From an uncultured Clostridia bacterium (GTDB taxonomy: Bacteria > Bacillota > Clostridia > Peptostreptococcales > Anaerovoracaceae), in assembly GCA_945788655.1 (NCBI GenBank), contig CALZMV010000054.1, positions 1-8,210 of the forward strand: a DNA stretch of 8,210 bases, read 5' to 3'. Shown piece after piece: positions 6,400 through 8,210 of this stretch; the stretch's first letter is position 1; the number at the start of each line of letters is the position of its first letter. The notes under the pieces were generated by a model. The model saw only the letters and a program-made list of their open reading frames with translations. It did not search any database and was not told where the DNA came from. The position numbers and the translations under genes are program-made.

Positions 6400-7821
6400 T
6401 TATTTTCCGACTAAAATATGCATGTCAGAAGAAAGACCGATTACCTTTTCATTTGCCCTTTTTCTCGCCCTGATATAATCCAGCGTTTCTCTGTCTAAAA
6501 CCTCTCCCGGGCACGCAATAGGAATTCCCGGTGGGTAAGGGATGATCGACATGGCGCATACCCGACCTTCTGCCTCATCAATATGCACTGATTCCCTTTC
6601 TGCTGGTACAGCTTTTCTCAAAAGCCTTCTGGTCAGAGCCCTTGGCTGTTCAGTCTTTTCCCTTTTTTCAAGTTTATTCTTGGAGGCTATCTCTTTAAGC
6701 GCTGCAATAAGGGCTTCATAGTCACATCGTTTATTGCCGATTCCTGTCATACCCATGGCAATATTGCCCGCAATAAGCTCCACGAATATGCCTTTTTCCA
6801 TAAGAAGTTCTTCCAGCTGATTTCCATCTACTCCATATGCCGACATATCCATATTCAGCTTCGTTATGTCCATGCCTTTTACCTTCATTAGAGAAAGGCC
6901 TTCAATCCCGTCAGCCTCATGATAAAACCACTCCAGATTCTCTATCCACTCTCCGAAAAGCTTCTCTCCTTTTTCAAGAAGCAGAGAGGCATTGATATCC
7001 AAAGAAGCCATGAGAGGATATGAAGGGCTTGAACTTTCCATAACCTGAAGCTTGTCTTCAAGCACCGCAAGATTCACTCTATCAGTCATTACATTCAATA
7101 TGGCTGTCTGTGTAAAAGAAGCAAGGGTCTTGTGGGTGCTATTGATTACTATATCTGCCCCAAGCTCCTCCGCCGGTCTCATTTCTTCGCAGCCCTCCAT
7201 AGCAGAAAAGAACTTCAAATGAGCCCCATGGGCCTGGTCTACTATTAATGTTTTGCCGTACCTATGGGTTACTTCTGCAATAGCTTCAATGTCGCTCAGA
7301 ATTCCATAGTAGTTTGGACTTGGCAGAATAACCGCTTCCGCTGTCGGATTCTCTATGATACACCGTTCGATTTCCTCTGCTGTCACTTCTCCCAGAATTC
7401 CATATTCGTCGACAATTTCCGGGAAAGCGTACACGGGCTCTATATCACCTAATGACAATGCATTAAATGCAGATTTATGACAGTTTCTAGCCATTACCAG
7501 TTTGCCGCCCTTCGATACTGTCGCCAGAATGCCGGCAATTATCCCCGCAGAACTTCCGTTAATCAGCAGATACGTTTCTTTTGAACAGTAAAGCTTTCTG
7601 TATTTTTCCATCACTTCAAGGATAACGTCCTCAGCCTGAAACAGATTGTCCGCTCCAGGGATTTCCGTAATATCGCAGTCCATTATTCTATCGAGGAATT
7701 CTCCATATCCATTTTCTCTATAGATTGCCGAACCCTTATGTCCCGGCATATGAAAAGATACGGGGCTCTTGGCCCCGTGTTCTAATAAAAAGCGTGTAAT
7801 CGTCTTGTTCAAACTATTCAC
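6400..7821 (-). CDS. PLP-dependent Orn/Lys/Arg-type decarboxylase (YaaO/SpeA-like)
   Basis: A soluble PLP enzyme of about 473 residues, fold type I, matching the compact Firmicute form (YaaO-like) that lacks the N-terminal wing domain of the long inducible enzymes. Positions count from the ATG at 7824. N-terminal F-H-M-P-G-H-K-G (24-31) and D-I-T-E-I-P-G-A-D-N-L (51-61) are family signatures. G-S-S-A-G (90-94) is the cofactor phosphate loop, His116 should stack on the PLP ring, D-Q-A-H-G-A-H (196-202) contains the Asp that contacts the pyridine nitrogen, and S-T-H-K-T (229-233) carries the Schiff-base Lys232. The C-terminal domain has P-P-G-I-P (431-435). Expected reaction: decarboxylation of arginine, lysine or ornithine to a polyamine precursor. 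The substrate cannot be decided here. I favour the GTG at 7821, since AGGA is only 2 bases from the ATG at 7824 but 5 from the GTG. It lies 41 bases after the symporter gene with no terminator between, so the two may be cotranscribed. Confidence 0.88.
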   Translation of the reverse strand: MNSLNKTITRFLLEHGAKSPVSFHMPGHKGSAIYRENGYGEFLDRIMDCDITEIPGADNLFQAEDVILEVMEKYRKLYCSKETYLLINGSSAGIIAGILATVSKGGKLVMARNCHKSAFNALSLGDIEPVYAFPEIVDEYGILGEVTAEEIERCIIENPTAEAVILPSPNYYGILSDIEAIAEVTHRYGKTLIVDQAHGAHLKFFSAMEGCEEMRPAEELGADIVINSTHKTLASFTQTAILNVMTDRVNLAVLEDKLQVMESSSPSYPLMASLDINASLLLEKGEKLFGEWIENLEWFYHEADGIEGLSLMKVKGMDITKLNMDMSAYGVDGNQLEELLMEKGIFVELIAGNIAMGMTGIGNKRCDYEALIAALKEIASKNKLEKREKTEQPRALTRRLLRKAVPAERESVHIDEAEGRVCAMSIIPYPPGIPIACPGEVLDRETLDYIRARKRANEKVIGLSSDMHILVGK

Positions 7822-7862
7822 CATTTTCCTGTTTATATATCGGCTACACCGGCCGTACCTGT

Positions 7863-8210
7863 CTATTCATCATACCCTTCAGATGATGCTCTGTCAAAGA
7901 TAGCTTTCACATCTTCTGCAGGTTCTTTATCAATAAGTGTAACTATGATAGCAGCTGCCATTCCCAGTGCAAATCCCGGAATAATTTCATAAATACCTGT
8001 ATGGGACATGAACATCAGCCACAGAACGTCTGTGACAGCACCTACGGTCACTCCTGCAACGGCCCCTTTGTAAGTAAATCTTCTCCAGAACACGGAAAGG
8101 ATTATAGTTGGACCGAAAGCTGAGCCGAATCCCGCCCATGCGTTTTCTACAAGGTTCATTATTGTCTGCGCTCCTTGTGCCTTGCTTGATGCAATGACAA
8201 AAGCGATTAT
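7863..8210 (-). CDS. Sodium:solute symporter, PutP-like (C-terminal part, cut by window edge)
   Basis: Only the last 115 codons are visible. The reading frame is open to the right edge, so the internal ATG at 8159 is not the true start. The visible part contains A-W-A-G-F-G-S-A-F-G-P followed by S-V-F-W-R-R, then K-G-A-V-A-G and Y-E-I-I-P-G-F. This order closely matches the end of the Na+/proline symporter PutP of the sodium:solute symporter family. About three membrane helices are seen, followed by a short acidic cytoplasmic tail. PutP imports proline with Na+. A different amino acid or solute is possible for this homologue, because the substrate-determining N-terminal half is missing. It would use the Na+ gradient that Rnf can make if this Rnf pumps Na+. 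The stop is followed closely by the decarboxylase gene. Confidence 0.85.
   Translation of the reverse strand: MIAFVIASSKAQGAQTIMNLVENAWAGFGSAFGPTIILSVFWRRFTYKGAVAGVTVGAVTDVLWLMFMSHTGIYEIIPGFALGMAAAIIVTLIDKEPAEDVKAIFDRASSEGYDE

Noticed and set aside
7825..7862. Possible terminator between the symporter and decarboxylase genes
   Set aside because: Only a weak 4-bp CGGC/GCCG stem is present, and it is followed by ATATATAAAC rather than a T tract.

Overview
The window looks like a chromosomal segment of a strictly anaerobic Firmicute of the class Clostridia. The basis is the Rnf gene order (C-D-G-E-A-B), the strong AAGGAGG-type ribosome binding sites, the AT-rich intergenic DNA and the AT-leaning codon use. 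I cannot place it to genus from the sequence alone.

Layout from left to right: (i) 1-239 is a non-coding regulatory region with an array of TTTTCG/CGAAAA half-sites and a promoter. (ii) 240-1130 (+) is a LysR-type transcription regulator. (iii) 1161-1205 is a hairpin with A and T tracts on its two sides, which can stop both converging transcripts. (iv) 1221-6209 (-) is a complete, tightly packed rnfCDGEAB operon. It encodes the membrane ferredoxin:NAD+ oxidoreductase (Rnf complex), and all recognisable iron-sulfur and flavin sites are intact. (v) 6210-6399 holds the rnf promoter region and an AT-rich hairpin terminator for the next gene. (vi) 6400-7824 (-) is a PLP-dependent decarboxylase of the Orn/Lys/Arg group (YaaO/SpeA-like). 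(vii) 7863-8210 (-) is the C-terminal part of a PutP-like sodium:solute symporter that runs off the right edge.

Rnf moves electrons from reduced ferredoxin to NAD+ and pumps Na+ or H+ outward. In amino-acid-fermenting anaerobes this supplies the ion gradient for ATP synthesis and for Na+-coupled uptake. The neighbouring Na+-coupled symporter (proline type by similarity) and the amino acid decarboxylase fit an amino-acid-based energy metabolism. They appear to form their own transcription unit, separated from rnf by a terminator. The LysR gene is convergent to rnf, so its target is more likely itself or an unseen gene left of the window than the rnf operon.

The protein-coding content belongs to known families and I see no convincing new multi-gene system. 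The least explained parts are the operator array upstream of the LysR gene, a repeated TTGCGT element in the rnf promoter region, and the substrate of the decarboxylase.
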